Counted from the first letter of the stretch, positions 1-8,877 are shown. The stretch: DNA of 64,000 nt from Streptomyces sp. MST-110588 (GCF_022695595.1 NZ_CP074380.1:6910501-6974500), one strand, 5' to 3'. A program made the numbers and translations. Notes: generated by a model not told the origin, from the sequence alone.

Positions 1-190
1 CCCCACCCATCCGACCTCCAAATCTCTACCTTCCGTAACCGTGCCGTCACCCCAGCTCCCCCCGCCCACGCGCCCGCCCTACCTGCACGCCCCCGCACAG
101 ACCACACGGCTTCGCCGGTTAGCCACCCCCTCCCGGCCGGGTAGTGTGCAGGCGATCACGCACCACCCGACCAGGATTGGCGAGAGAAAT

Positions 191-562
191 ATGAGCGAGG
201 GGACAGTCCCGCCCGCCGGCGACGCGACCTCCGTAGCGGACGAGGCGGCGCGCGAGCGTCTGCTCTATCTGCGCGGCAGCATCGACAACCTCGACGCCGC
301 ACTGGTGCACCTGCTCGCCGAGCGCTTCAAATGCACCCAGCAGGTCGGCGAGCTCAAGGCACGGCACAGCCTCCCGCCCGCCGACCCGGCCCGCGAGGCC
401 ACCCAGATCGCACGCCTGCGCCGACTGGCCGAGGACGCCAAGCTCGACCCCGCCTTCGCCGAGAAGTTCCTGAACTTCATCATCGACGAGGTCGTACGCC
501 ACCACAAAGCCATCGCCGACCGCTCCGCCCCCGACGACACCCCCGCTTCCTCCGCCCCATAA
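191..562 (+). CDS. Chorismate mutase, AroQ type
   Basis: Predicted to rearrange chorismate to prephenate for phenylalanine and tyrosine synthesis, in the cytoplasm. The 123-residue product carries an all-helical AroQ pattern: LRGSIDNLDAALVHLLAERF, then QQVGELKARHSLPPADPARE, then a third helix containing FLNFIIDEVVRHHK. The Arg and Lys residues in these helices match the substrate-binding positions of the family. The reading frame is open upstream to base 41, but the ATG at 191 follows GCGAGAGAAAT and begins the conserved part after a short acidic leader, so it is preferred. Length suits a stand-alone monofunctional enzyme. It lies just upstream of tRNA-Leu and outside the integrated island, so it is ordinary chromosome. 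Confidence 0.88.
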   Translation: MSEGTVPPAGDATSVADEAARERLLYLRGSIDNLDAALVHLLAERFKCTQQVGELKARHSLPPADPAREATQIARLRRLAEDAKLDPAFAEKFLNFIIDEVVRHHKAIADRSAPDDTPASSAP

Positions 563-666
563 GCCCAACTTATGCCCTTCCGGGATACGCAGGTGAAAGC
601 CACCCCGAAACCTTGGTATTGTTGTCCATGTCGCCGCGGGGAACGCCCCGCCAAGACAGACACCTA

Positions 667-751
667 GTCCGGGTGGCGGAATGGCAGACGCGCTAGCTTG
701 AGGTGCTAGTGCCCTTTATCGGGCGTGGGGGTTCAAGTCCCCCCTCGGACA
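667..751 (+). tRNA. tRNA-Leu (anticodon GAG)
   Basis: A class II tRNA fold can be drawn by eye. The acceptor strands GTCCGGG and CTCGGAC pair with one G-U. The anticodon stem CTAGC/GCTAG closes the loop TTGAGGT, giving anticodon GAG. A long variable arm (GCCC...GGGC) follows, then a T arm with GTTCAAG. The discriminator base is A751 and no CCA is encoded. Its 3' end is the left attachment site of the integrated element. Confidence 0.95.
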
Positions 752-2523
752 CAGACCATTTCCCCACGGTTTCTCTGGAACCGTGGGGTTTTGTCGTTGT
801 TGGGGGTGTGTGAGCTGGGCGGGCTGGGAGTGATCTCGGCTCGTACGGTGGTCGTGCTGGGGTCGTAGGTCAGCTGCAGCCCGAGGTGCCGGTAGATCTC
901 GGTTTTGTCCTCGGCCGCTGCTTCGCGGATGACGCCGATGAGATCGCTGATGGAGCGGACGAGGCCGGCGATCTCGTCGCGGGACATGCGCGCGCCCGCG
1001 CCCATGGTGGCGGTGCGCAGGTCGGCTTGGGCTCTGGCACGGGCCGCTTGGGTCTCGGCGAGCCACCGGGTGACGACGGCGGGGTCGGCTCCGGCTTCGA
1101 GGGCGGCGCGGTGGGTGGTGAGTTTGGCGTCGCACTCGGCGATGGTGGCGCGGGCTGCGGTGGCGGCTGCTTGGTTGATCTCGGGCACGTCTTCGGTGGC
1201 GGCCATCGAATCGATCGTGTCGTCCAGGCGGTGTGGGGCGAAGACCGTGCCGAGCCAGTCATCCAGCGGCGGGGTGATCCAGCTTTCGCGGAGGTAAACG
1301 TTGCGGGGGTGCAGGATGCGCTGGACCAGGGCGTATTCCTCGGGGAAGCGGCAGCGGTAGTAGGCCTCCCCGTGGGACCACTGGCCTTGCATGCGGCGGG
1401 TGCAGGAGCCGCAGGTGATCCGGCCGCGGAACAGGTACGGGTTGCGGGTGCGGTGCGTGGGGTGGGGAGCGCCTTGGGTGGCGCGGGTGTGGAGGAGGTC
1501 CTGGGCGGCGGCGAAGGTGTCGTCGTCGATCAGCGGGGTGTGCACGATGTGCCGGGAGACGATCCACTCTTCCTTGCCGTTCCAGCGCATCACGGTGGTA
1601 TGGCCCAGGGTGACGTCCTGGATGTCGAGCAGGGTCTCGTGCTTGTGCTGCCGGTTCCAGACCTGGCGCCCGGTGTAGCGGGGGTTGCCGAGGATGGCGC
1701 GGACCGCGCTCTTGGCCCAGGCCCGGGTGTCCCGGTGGCGGTTGCGGGCCGGGTCGTGGGCGGACGGGCTGGGGATGCCGTCCCGGGTCAGGCCCTCGGC
1801 GATGGCGAAGATCCCCAGACCGCGGAGGAACTCGGTGAAGATACGCACGACGGTGTGGGCGGTGACCGGGTCCGGCTCCAGGCCGGACAGGCGCTTGCCC
1901 AGGGCCGCCTTGCCGGGGTTGGGGTGGGGGCCCAGGTCCACGAGCCGGTAGCCGTAGGGCGGTCGGCCGCCCAGGTAGCGGCCCTCGACAAGGGTCAGGG
2001 CGGCCATCGCCGCCCGCACGCGGATCTTGATGCGGTTGCGCTCGCCCTTGGACATGCCGCCGAACACGGACATGATCAGGTCGTGCGCCTCGTTGTCCGG
2101 GTCGATGGCACCGCCGACCTCCGGGACCCACAACGGGACGCCGAAGTGGGTGAAGAGCGGAAAGGTGTTGCCGAACTGGCTGCCGTAGAAGGCGCGCTGC
2201 GGCTCGCCGATCACGACCGCGTCGAAGCCGCGCTGCGGGTCGGCGAGCCGGGCCAGGAGGTCCACGGCGCGCGGACGGCGCTTCCACGGCAGCGTACGGG
2301 TCTGCCCGGTGTCGAAGTACTCGCTGACCACCGCGCCCCCGGCCGGCTCGATCAGGGCCCGGGCCCGGCCGAGCTGCCACTGCCGGGAGGCTTCGGGGTC
2401 CTGTTGGTCCTCGGTGGAGACCCGGCCGTAGAACCCGAACCGCAGACCGCGGCGCGCGCCCGGCGGGGCGGGGGTGGTTGCGCGGCGGGCGGGCAGCCAG
2501 GAAGGGAGATCATCGTGCGTCAT
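733..2523 (-). CDS. Large serine recombinase (site-specific integrase)
   Basis: Likely integrase of the island; family members cut and rejoin att sites through a phosphoserine intermediate. The start is the ATG at 2523 (MTHDDLPSW), giving about 596 residues; the frame stays open further upstream. The N-terminal resolvase domain has FYGRVSTEDQQ, with the nucleophilic serine in RVST, followed by the conserved GEPQRAFYG and the helix GGMSKGERNRIKIRVRAAM. A Recombinase domain follows (GGRPPYGYRL, ILGNPRYTG), then a zinc-ribbon-like pair CGSC...YRC and a coiled-coil C-terminal region. The stop codon TGA is rc of 733-735, inside the tRNA T-arm. Serine recombinases seldom use tRNA genes with a repeat this long, so its role in this integration is inferred from position. 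Confidence 0.85.
   Translation of the reverse strand: MTHDDLPSWLPARRATTPAPPGARRGLRFGFYGRVSTEDQQDPEASRQWQLGRARALIEPAGGAVVSEYFDTGQTRTLPWKRRPRAVDLLARLADPQRGFDAVVIGEPQRAFYGSQFGNTFPLFTHFGVPLWVPEVGGAIDPDNEAHDLIMSVFGGMSKGERNRIKIRVRAAMAALTLVEGRYLGGRPPYGYRLVDLGPHPNPGKAALGKRLSGLEPDPVTAHTVVRIFTEFLRGLGIFAIAEGLTRDGIPSPSAHDPARNRHRDTRAWAKSAVRAILGNPRYTGRQVWNRQHKHETLLDIQDVTLGHTTVMRWNGKEEWIVSRHIVHTPLIDDDTFAAAQDLLHTRATQGAPHPTHRTRNPYLFRGRITCGSCTRRMQGQWSHGEAYYRCRFPEEYALVQRILHPRNVYLRESWITPPLDDWLGTVFAPHRLDDTIDSMAATEDVPEINQAAATAARATIAECDAKLTTHRAALEAGADPAVVTRWLAETQAARARAQADLRTATMGAGARMSRDEIAGLVRSISDLIGVIREAAAEDKTEIYRHLGLQLTYDPSTTTVRAEITPSPPSSHTPNNDKTPRFQRNRGEMVCVRGGT
734..752 (+). other. Left attachment site (attL core) in tRNA-Leu
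   Basis: The core caagtcccccctcggacac is identical to 29978-29996. The repeat extends three bases further to the left with one mismatch (T733 against C29977). The core covers the tRNA T-arm and 3' acceptor strand, so integration regenerates a complete tRNA. Confidence 0.8.
762..793. terminator. Hairpin terminator after tRNA-Leu
   Basis: A perfect 10-bp stem pairs 762-771 (CCCCACGGTT) with 779-788 (AACCGTGGGG) around a 7-base loop and is followed by TTTTG. It lies on the island side of the attachment core. It also lies within the 3' coding end of the minus-strand recombinase gene. Confidence 0.7.
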
Positions 2524-2667
2524 CGGAGTGCACTTTCTGCTGGTGGTCGGCGTGGTCGTCCACCGATAGCCCGCGCTCGGGCAGAGCGGAAGTCCGCTCG
2601 GCATACCGCCGCACCCCTAGCCGCCCGGCGACCCACACGGGTCCGGCTGACGACCTAGGGGTGAGCG

Positions 2668-2999
2668 GTGACTCCGGAGGAGTACGAGCGGTGGATGATC
2701 CGCGACTGCGCACGCTGCGGCCGTCGGGCCCCGAAGTCCGCCGAGTGGTCAGACGGGCCGATCTGCGGGACCTGCTACGAACGGGCGATGCGAGTCCGCG
2801 GCCCCTGCCCCTATTGCGACACCGATCGGCTGCTGCCGGGGCAAGACACCGGTGGCGCACCGATCTGCCGGGACTGCTCGGGCATCGCCCGACTTCTTCT
2901 GTGATCGCTGCGTCTTCGAGGGACTCCTGCTCGGCGGACATCTCTGCGAACACTGCACCCTCACCGACACGCTCGCCCGCCTCCTCGACGACGGCACTA
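2668..2999 (+). pseudogene. Truncated N-terminus of a zinc-ribbon tyrosine-recombinase-like protein
   Basis: The frame starting at the GTG at 2668 encodes MTPEEYERWMIRDCARCG and several Cys-x2-Cys pairs (CARCG, CGTC, CPYC, CRDC). Coding resemblance then shifts to the frame at about 2880-2995, with FFCDRCVFEGLLLGGHLCE and CTLTDTLARLLDDGT. One frameshift near 2885 therefore breaks a gene that should continue for several hundred codons. It stops abruptly at about 2998, where the IS5-type remnant begins. From memory of Streptomyces genomes, such Cys-rich leaders precede a tyrosine-recombinase-like catalytic part; pieces resembling that part appear near 14 kb, 19 kb and 29.7 kb. Confidence 0.55.
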
Positions 3000-3510
3000 G
3001 GTCGTTTCCGATGGCTCTTGGACGGTGTCGCGAAGCCAGATGACGATGGCGGCGACGGTGAGGGCGCCGTTGAAGATGTGGTCGCGCTTGTCGAAATGAG
3101 TGGCCACCGCCCGGAACTGCTTCCACTTGCTCACGCAACGCTCGACGGCGTTTCGCTGCCGGTATTGGGCCGTGTCGAAGGCCGGTGGACGGCCGCCTGC
3201 CCGACCGCGGCGTCGACGGTTGTCCCGCTGGTCATCCGGCTCGGCGATGGTTGCCTTGATGCCTCGACGTCGCAGGTAGGCACGGTGGTCGCGGCTGGAG
3301 TACGCCTTGTCGCTACGGAGGCGGCCCGGTCGGCAGCGCGGGCGCCCCTGACCACTGCGCCCGATCAGCAGTCCGGCTAGCACCGAAGGGAGCATCCGGC
3401 TGTCGCCCCGCTGACCGGGCGTGGTCTGCCAGGCCAGCGGTCGGGCCCGGTCGTCGGCCAGCAGGTGGGTTTTGGTGGTCTTATGTCCTGAATATGAAAG
3501 GGAGTTGGTA
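2997..3510 (-). pseudogene. IS5-family transposase, C-terminal remnant
   Basis: The minus strand encodes TKTHLLADDRARPLAWQ, then RLRSDKAYSSRDHRAYLRRR, RGIKATIAEPDDQRDNRRRR and a final VERCVSKWKQFRAVATHFDK. These match the second half of IS5-group DDE transposases, including the D of SDKAYSS and the E of VERC. The N-terminal half is missing. The ORF is joined in frame to an unrelated IS110-type fragment upstream, so this is a deletion or insertion scar and not a working transposase. Its left edge interrupts the recombinase-like gene at 2668. Confidence 0.75.
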
Positions 3511-3534
3511 GTAGGACAGCTTCTGGAAATGGTG

Positions 3535-3980
3535 CTGTGCGAGAGATGAAGGTCGGCCCTTCGGAGTCGCCCTGCGGGGTGCCCGCCGACGGTGTCGTCC
3601 TTCGGGGCGCTGTCGGCTCGTCCGGACAGGGCAGCGCGGGCGGCGGCGTAGGCGTCGATCGGGTCGGACTTGCCGGTGCGGCGGCGTTCGGCCTCAACGG
3701 GGCGGTTGACCTCGATGACCTGGTGCCCGAGAGAGCGGGCGGTGCGGGGGAAGCCTGCCCCGTAGGAGGAGGTGCCTTCCACGCCGATCGCGGTCACATG
3801 TCCGTGCGCGGTCAGGAAGGCCAGAGCCGCGGCGTATCCGGCGGCGGTGGTGGCGAACTCGGCGTCTGCGAGGTAGCCGCCGTTGTCGCTGATGACAACG
3901 ACGTGGATGGTGTCGGCATAGGAGTCGACGCCGCCGAACACGCCCTGGTCCGCGGTGACCTCCGCGACCTCTGATGTCAT
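3535..3980 (-). pseudogene. IS110-family transposase, N-terminal remnant
   Basis: It starts at the ATG at 3980 (MTSEVAEVTADQGVFGGVDS). The sequence has the RuvC-like first acidic motif GVDSYADTIHVVV, then IGVEGTSSYGAGFPRTARSL, and the RRRTGKSDPIDAYAAARAAL segment typical of IS110 DEDD transposases. Similarity stops near ADSAPKDDTVGG, after which the same frame runs into the IS5-type C-terminus. About two thirds of an IS110 transposase, including the C-terminal serine region, is absent. The fusion reads as one open frame but is unlikely to be functional. Confidence 0.75.
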
Positions 3981-4291
3981 GCTGATGATGCCTTCCAGCC
4001 GGAGGTGGGCACCGGCCGGGTGGCGCAGACAGGACATTGAGGGGGCTTCTGACCAAGCTCCTGTCAGGTCATGTTCCGCCCGGCCGGAGCCATGCGAGCA
4101 GGTTCCGGCGGCCGGACAGAACAACAGGAGGACAGCCCAGCAGGGCGTCAGTCAGTGCCCGAGCCACGACCACCGGAACCCGAGTATCAGGATCAATGTC
4201 AGTGCCGTCGTGTAGGAATCTACATGGCACATTGGCGGCCATCACCACGACTGTCGTATGGCAAGCATCGGCGGATCTGAGAGGGGACGCA

Positions 4292-6514
4292 GTGGGGAAA
4301 TCTCAGCAGAAACGGAGAAATAAGCCCAGTCGGAGGGCCGGTTTAAAGTTTCCTGTCGGCTACGTGTTCGTGCACGGGGTCGGAAACCAGAGGCCAGGTA
4401 CGGTCGTCGGCAGTTGGGGAAGCTCTGTCATCGACGCAATACGTCACGCCGAACAGTTCGACAACGTCGTCTGGAAGGCAAACCCGCTGGCGCCGCCCAG
4501 TACACAAGTTCCGCACCACTCAATAGCAGAATTTCACAAGGGTGTTGAGCCACCGCGCCAGGTACTGTTCGCCGAGGCGTTATGGTCGCAGGAATTTGCG
4601 GGCCTGGGGCGCCCCTCGCGGTTGAAATCCGCGGCATGGTTGCTGCTCCGGCTGCCATTCTTGTTTGTCCTTCTTGGTCCGGACCAGCGTGACCGGGCTT
4701 GGCTGACAGCACCTTCACCAGGGTGGCACGGAAGCCTGCGGAGCAGTCTCAACCCATTTTCGGTCCTGCATAGCCCCGCGACGGCCCCGCTGCTCCGTTT
4801 CTGCTGGCGTGTCACGATACTTCTGCTCCTGTTTGTGGGGCTCGCCAGCGTAATCGCGGCAGCGACGCTCTATCCCGTGGTTGCCGGCCTCGTCGTGGCC
4901 TTTCTTGTGGCCGTCGCTTTCTTCCTTGGTACACGTTGGAATGTGGCCTGGCACGTTCAGGTCGCGGCAACTGATCAGGAGAAGACACAGCATCTCATCG
5001 ACCAGTTACGAAATCGTCTGCGTTGGATGGAGTCCCGGTGCGACAACGTCGTCATCGTCGCACACTCCCAGGGAGGTTTTCTCACTCATCAACTGCTCGC
5101 ACAAGATACGTTGTCCAAGCACCCGAAGGTCGTACGGTTCGTCGGCGTCGGCTCAGGCCTCAAGCCCCTCTGGCTCCTGCGCGCTTTGTCCACCCACCGA
5201 CTCACACCCGCATCCTGGGGTGTGATGGCAGGATTGCTGGCGGTCTCATTCGTCACTGCAGACTTCGCCTGGCGGGGCATCCCGGATGTCTTGCGCAGCG
5301 GCCTGCATGTCGTGTCAGACCTGCTCTCCATGCTCCTGGTCCCGCTGTCTCTACAGACCGGTGAGGCATTCGAATTATGGAGTGCAAGTGCAACGCATTC
5401 GATGAGCGACCTCTCCCTGACTGTTGCCAACTCCCTTGCCTATCCCGACACCTTCCATCTGATCACGCTGGCAATCGGCGCCACCGGCGCCTGGCAGATG
5501 AACGGTGAGATCTACCGTGCCCTGCAGAAGGAACCCTTGGCGCCGCTACAAAGGAAAGACTTCTGCTGGCGGGAGTACAGCAGCCAGCACGACATCGTGG
5601 GACGCATGTCAGAACCCCGACTGCCCAGGGACGTTGAGCAACCGCCGTTACCGGTCATCGGACATCCGTTGCGCGACCACACCCTGTACTTCAAGCCCGA
5701 TGGCATGTTGCCCCGACGCCTGGCTGCTGACCTGATGGACGACCTCAAGGATGCCGGGCACGCGGGTTCACAGAATGCCATCGCGCAGCGGTGGACCAGC
5801 GCAGCCACTGACTACGAGCAGCTCCTTTCCGCCCAAGCCCAACGTCGCCGGGCTCTCCATGGCATGGTCTTCGCGCTCGGCGCGGTGCCCCTACTCACTC
5901 TCGTGGCCATCGTCACCGATTCGGTCCTTCTCGCCTTCGTCAGCTCTTGGATCCCTCTGACGGTGTTCGCACTTGTCACCGGTACGGTCTTCCGCTGGGC
6001 CGCGCGCCGAGGACATCGCCGAGCAGCAGAGGCATTCGCGGCCCGGCTGAGCGGCTTCGGGCCTCATCGAGCAGCGCGTGCCCGGATCGTTCTTCCGGGA
6101 CACCGCTGGGTCCCGGCCAGCACCTCGTTGATCGCAGGCATTCTGGCACTGTTCGCCGGCCTGTGGTTCTGCATCCATCCAGTCGCGGGGAACCCTGCAA
6201 ACCCTTGGCCACCCGGCTATCCAATGATGCTGCCACTGGGGGGCGGACTGCTCGTGATAACCACAGCCATCGCCGCTGGCTACCCCGTCGGCAAGCGCTA
6301 TGGCCTCATCGCCCTGGCAATCTCCCTCGTCCCCCTGTTCCTGCCCATACGCCGTGCCTACCAACTGGGACTTGGCTGGGCAGCGGTGCCCGGACTCGAG
6401 TTGACGGCGGCAGTGACCGCCTGCACCTTGATCGCTCTATTCACCACACGCCGAGGAAAACGGTTCACGAAAACCCTAGAACTCGGACCACTTCAGGCCA
6501 ACGCAACCCCCTGA
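4292..6514 (+). CDS. Large multi-pass membrane protein with alpha/beta-hydrolase motifs
   Basis: A 740-residue protein of unknown role. The GTG start at 4292 is supported by GAGAGGGG about five bases upstream; the frame is open further 5' but without a good ribosome site. After a basic leader it has VFVHGVGNQRPG, like the oxyanion loop of lipases, and VIVAHSQGGFLTH, a canonical nucleophile elbow (AHSQG). Hydrophobic stretches of membrane length lie between these motifs (LLLRLPFLFVLLG, ILLLLFVGLASVIAAATLY) and again in the last third. The combination suggests a membrane-anchored lipase or esterase. Codon use and GC are lower than in the flanking biosynthetic genes, which fits acquired DNA. No neighbour explains its function. 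Confidence 0.7.
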   Translation: MGKSQQKRRNKPSRRAGLKFPVGYVFVHGVGNQRPGTVVGSWGSSVIDAIRHAEQFDNVVWKANPLAPPSTQVPHHSIAEFHKGVEPPRQVLFAEALWSQEFAGLGRPSRLKSAAWLLLRLPFLFVLLGPDQRDRAWLTAPSPGWHGSLRSSLNPFSVLHSPATAPLLRFCWRVTILLLLFVGLASVIAAATLYPVVAGLVVAFLVAVAFFLGTRWNVAWHVQVAATDQEKTQHLIDQLRNRLRWMESRCDNVVIVAHSQGGFLTHQLLAQDTLSKHPKVVRFVGVGSGLKPLWLLRALSTHRLTPASWGVMAGLLAVSFVTADFAWRGIPDVLRSGLHVVSDLLSMLLVPLSLQTGEAFELWSASATHSMSDLSLTVANSLAYPDTFHLITLAIGATGAWQMNGEIYRALQKEPLAPLQRKDFCWREYSSQHDIVGRMSEPRLPRDVEQPPLPVIGHPLRDHTLYFKPDGMLPRRLAADLMDDLKDAGHAGSQNAIAQRWTSAATDYEQLLSAQAQRRRALHGMVFALGAVPLLTLVAIVTDSVLLAFVSSWIPLTVFALVTGTVFRWAARRGHRRAAEAFAARLSGFGPHRAARARIVLPGHRWVPASTSLIAGILALFAGLWFCIHPVAGNPANPWPPGYPMMLPLGGGLLVITTAIAAGYPVGKRYGLIALAISLVPLFLPIRRAYQLGLGWAAVPGLELTAAVTACTLIALFTTRRGKRFTKTLELGPLQANATP

Positions 6515-7163
6515 TGTCTCCGCTGCGCCATTCCTGCTGACCGCCGACACCCTCATCACTCTGCATCCTGGTCTCCTCCCTGTCGTCGCAGAACTGACTC
6601 CACCACACACCACAGGCTCGGCCAGGGTGATGGCCCGGACCTCTGCCGTTGCTGCCTCATCCACCCGAACACTCGAGTTCGTACACCTTGCGCGCACGGC
6701 GTTGGCATCCGTCCGGACGGGTCGAAGGTAACTGTGCTCGCTGAGGGGCAACAGCGCGGACGGAGAGGCCAGCTAATGGGCTGTGACCGTGTCATCGTGA
6801 AGCCTCGCCCGCCGGGACGGCCTGCTCGCGCATCGGCCGCAGCCGTCACGGAAGAGGAGAGTGGTCGCAACCACTTCCGCCAGCGTCATCAGGGCAGCAG
6901 CTGATAGCGGCTGAGGTAGCTGCCGCGGCCACGGGCTTGGATGGTCACCCTGGCGGGGGCTGGGAAGGATCATCCTTGGTTTGGCCAACTTCTCGCCACG
7001 CTCAATAGGGATTGCGGGCCGCAGACCTCAGTGTTGTTGGCATGATCGTAGTGGCGGGCTGGCCGACCAGCCAGAGGAAGGTAGTCCAGCCCTCGCTGCC
7101 CTGTACGGAGTGGTGAGTGCCCCCGAGGGCTGGCACTACATGCGGAAAACGTCATCGACCAGG
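6515..7163. other. Intergenic stretch without a convincing gene
   Basis: About 650 bases between the membrane hydrolase and a minus-strand gene. All open frames are short and have no recognisable motif, ribosome site or consistent codon bias. It may hold degraded mobile DNA. Confidence 0.5.
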
Positions 7164-7940
7164 CTAACCCGTCGCGTCGTTTCCCGTTCGGGTAGTCGCT
7201 TCCCCGCCGCTCGCGCGTTCGGTAACTTGGTGCACTGACTGCAGGCGTTCGGCAGATTCCTTGGCGCCGAATTCCATCAGTACCGTGCACAGGCGGTCGA
7301 TGACGAACTGTTTAGCATCGGAAGCCAGTCCTTCGAAGAAGGACTCCAGGAGGCGAGAGGTCTGCACCCATTCGGCGCCGGGGGCGAACGTAGCCACTTG
7401 GCTGGCGATCTCACTGATGACGTTTTGGGTCTCTTTGGTAACCGCAGCTGGGTTCTCCAGCAACAGTTGCGCCAACGCGATGGTCGGGTCGTCCCGCAAC
7501 AAGTCTCGGAAGTCGGTGTATTGGGTGATGCGGAGTTGTTGCTGTTCGTGAGCGGCACGGGCACCAGATATCCGATGTGCACGCGCCTGGGCATCGAGAA
7601 GGTCCTCCGGTCGGACATGGAGGTGCACCGACGCCCACTGCACACGTATGCCGGCGTCGGTCAATTCGGCTGGCATCCCCATCTGAGCGTTCGCGTGGTG
7701 TTCCAGCTCGACGTGATCAAGGATGGAGCACGCAGCAGCCAGTCGGCTGACCTGATTGATGACGTAGCATGCGGCCACTGCCGCGGGGTCATGGTGATGA
7801 ATGCCCCTCGCTCTCATCCACAGGCCCTCGGTGCGGACGTCGAACCGGTAGCCGCCCTCCGCGCTCGCGACAGTGAAGGCGAGATCGATGGAACCGCTGC
7901 GGACGGACCGGGAGCGGCCCCTAAGCAACTGATGGGCCAT
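7164..7940 (-). CDS. Hypothetical protein, possibly SPFH/band-7-like in its middle
   Basis: A soluble protein of 258 residues if the ATG at 7940 is used (MAHQLLRGRSRSVRSGSIDL); a TTG at 7970 would add ten residues. The first half looks beta-rich (SIDLAFTVASAEGGYRFDVR). It is followed by VINQVSRLAAA, the segment DAGIRVQWASVHLHVRPEDLLDAQ and helices rich in Ala, Glu and Gln. The order of a strand-rich domain, a (V/I)xxxSVHL-like turn and long helices recalls prohibitin-homology proteins, but I would not assign a family. A 71-codon frame (7921-8136) overlaps its start and may be its broken upstream part. Confidence 0.5.
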   Translation of the reverse strand: MAHQLLRGRSRSVRSGSIDLAFTVASAEGGYRFDVRTEGLWMRARGIHHHDPAAVAACYVINQVSRLAAACSILDHVELEHHANAQMGMPAELTDAGIRVQWASVHLHVRPEDLLDAQARAHRISGARAAHEQQQLRITQYTDFRDLLRDDPTIALAQLLLENPAAVTKETQNVISEIASQVATFAPGAEWVQTSRLLESFFEGLASDAKQFVIDRLCTVLMEFGAKESAERLQSVHQVTERASGGEATTRTGNDATG

Positions 7941-8136
7941 CCTGGGGGCGCGGGCAGTGCGGGTCGGCAAGCCGTAGCCGGTTCAATAGGTCGGAGTGCA
8001 GCCTGCTGGGTCCTACTTCGTCGAGGTGATCCCCTTGGATCATCCAGTGTTCGGCCAGTCGCACCAGGTTTAAGAAGTGTTGGCCGCGGAGGTCGCCAGA
8101 TCGTGTGTCGTGAACCGCGCGCACAAGGGTTGTCAA
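7921..8136 (-). CDS. Possible small protein or frameshifted leader of the downstream gene
   Basis: A 71-codon frame (MTTLVRAVHDTRSGDLRGQH) ending 20 bases inside the next gene on the same strand. LNLVRLAEHWMIQGDHLDEV looks like a plausible amphipathic helix. The overlap and lack of a strong ribosome site fit either a small coupled gene or the original N-terminus of the 7164-7940 protein separated by a frameshift. No family is recognised. Confidence 0.25.
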   Translation of the reverse strand: MTTLVRAVHDTRSGDLRGQHFLNLVRLAEHWMIQGDHLDEVGPSRLHSDLLNRLRLADPHCPRPQDGPSVA

Positions 8137-8232
8137 TATAGATTCTGACGCGTCGTCATGGGTCGCAGCGACGTCTAAGAGACGTCCCGTAAATGATCAC
8201 TTGGGGACAACGGCCAGAGGACGCCACCTTCT

Positions 8233-8280
8233 GTCAACCAGGGTTGACGCCACCATCCCGTCAACCTATGTTGACGGGAT
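8233..8280. promoter_or_regulatory. Twin GTCAAC palindromes, probable operators
   Basis: Two inverted repeats sit side by side: GTCAACCAGGGTTGAC (8233-8248), and an 11-bp perfect arm ATCCCGTCAAC (8255-8265) with its complement GTTGACGGGAT (8270-8280) around CTAT. Both contain GTCAAC...GTTGAC, with centres 27 bp apart. The second overlaps the ATG at 8279 that begins the DUF998-like frame. Repeated half-sites of this kind usually bind a dimeric repressor. Confidence 0.6.
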
Positions 8281-8877
8281 GGGGAATCAAGTGCTGCTTG
8301 CCTGGCTGCTGGACCTCTCTTCACCATCGCGTATCTCGTAGAAGGCGCCGGCCGTGTGGGCTATAGACCGCTCCGTCATCCCGTCAGTTCGCTCGCCCTC
8401 GGCCGTGCCGGGTGGGCTCAGACCCTCAACTTCCTCTTCGCGGGCTTGCTATCGCTGATCTTCGCCGTGGGCCTCTGGCGTGATGGGCCTTCCCGCTGGG
8501 GTGCCTTACTGATCGGCGCGTGGGCGGTCGGCCTGCTTGGCGCAGGTGTCTTCCGCACGGATCCGGTGAGCGGTTACCCAGTCGGCACCCCCGATCAGCT
8601 TCAGCACCCCACCCGCGTCGGGGCTCTGCATGACCTGTTCTCCCTCATCGGATTCCTCGCCCTTGCCGTAGCCTGTTTCGTCTTCGCCCTGTCCACCTCG
8701 CTGGGATGGGCCCTCTACTCGATCGCCAGCGGTGTACTCTTCGCAACCACGATGGCGCTGGCCAGTGCCGCGTTCAGCCAGCATCAACGTTGGGTGGATC
8801 TGGGCGGACTTATCCAGCGCGTCTCACTCATGATCGGCTGGACCTGGCAGACGCTGCTCGCCGTGCGCCTTCTGTAG
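8279..8877 (+). pseudogene. DUF998-family membrane protein, N-terminal frameshift
   Basis: Bases 8356-8877 encode 173 residues with RPLRHPVSSLALGRAGW, which matches the loop after the first helix of DUF998 proteins, then several hydrophobic helices and a C-terminal TWQTLLAVRLL. In the same frame upstream of the GTG at 8356, the DNA still reads AAGPLFTIAYLVEGAGR, the expected first helix, back to about 8305. No ATG, GTG or TTG precedes it in that frame before a stop at 8272. The ATG at 8279 begins MGNQVLLA in another frame, which would join the rest if one base were restored near 8303. So it is either a frameshifted gene or a shortened protein starting at 8356. Confidence 0.65.

Noticed and set aside
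886..2658. Long plus-strand open frame opposite the serine recombinase
   Set aside because: Gly/Val/Arg-rich shadow of the minus-strand gene, with no motif or ribosome site.
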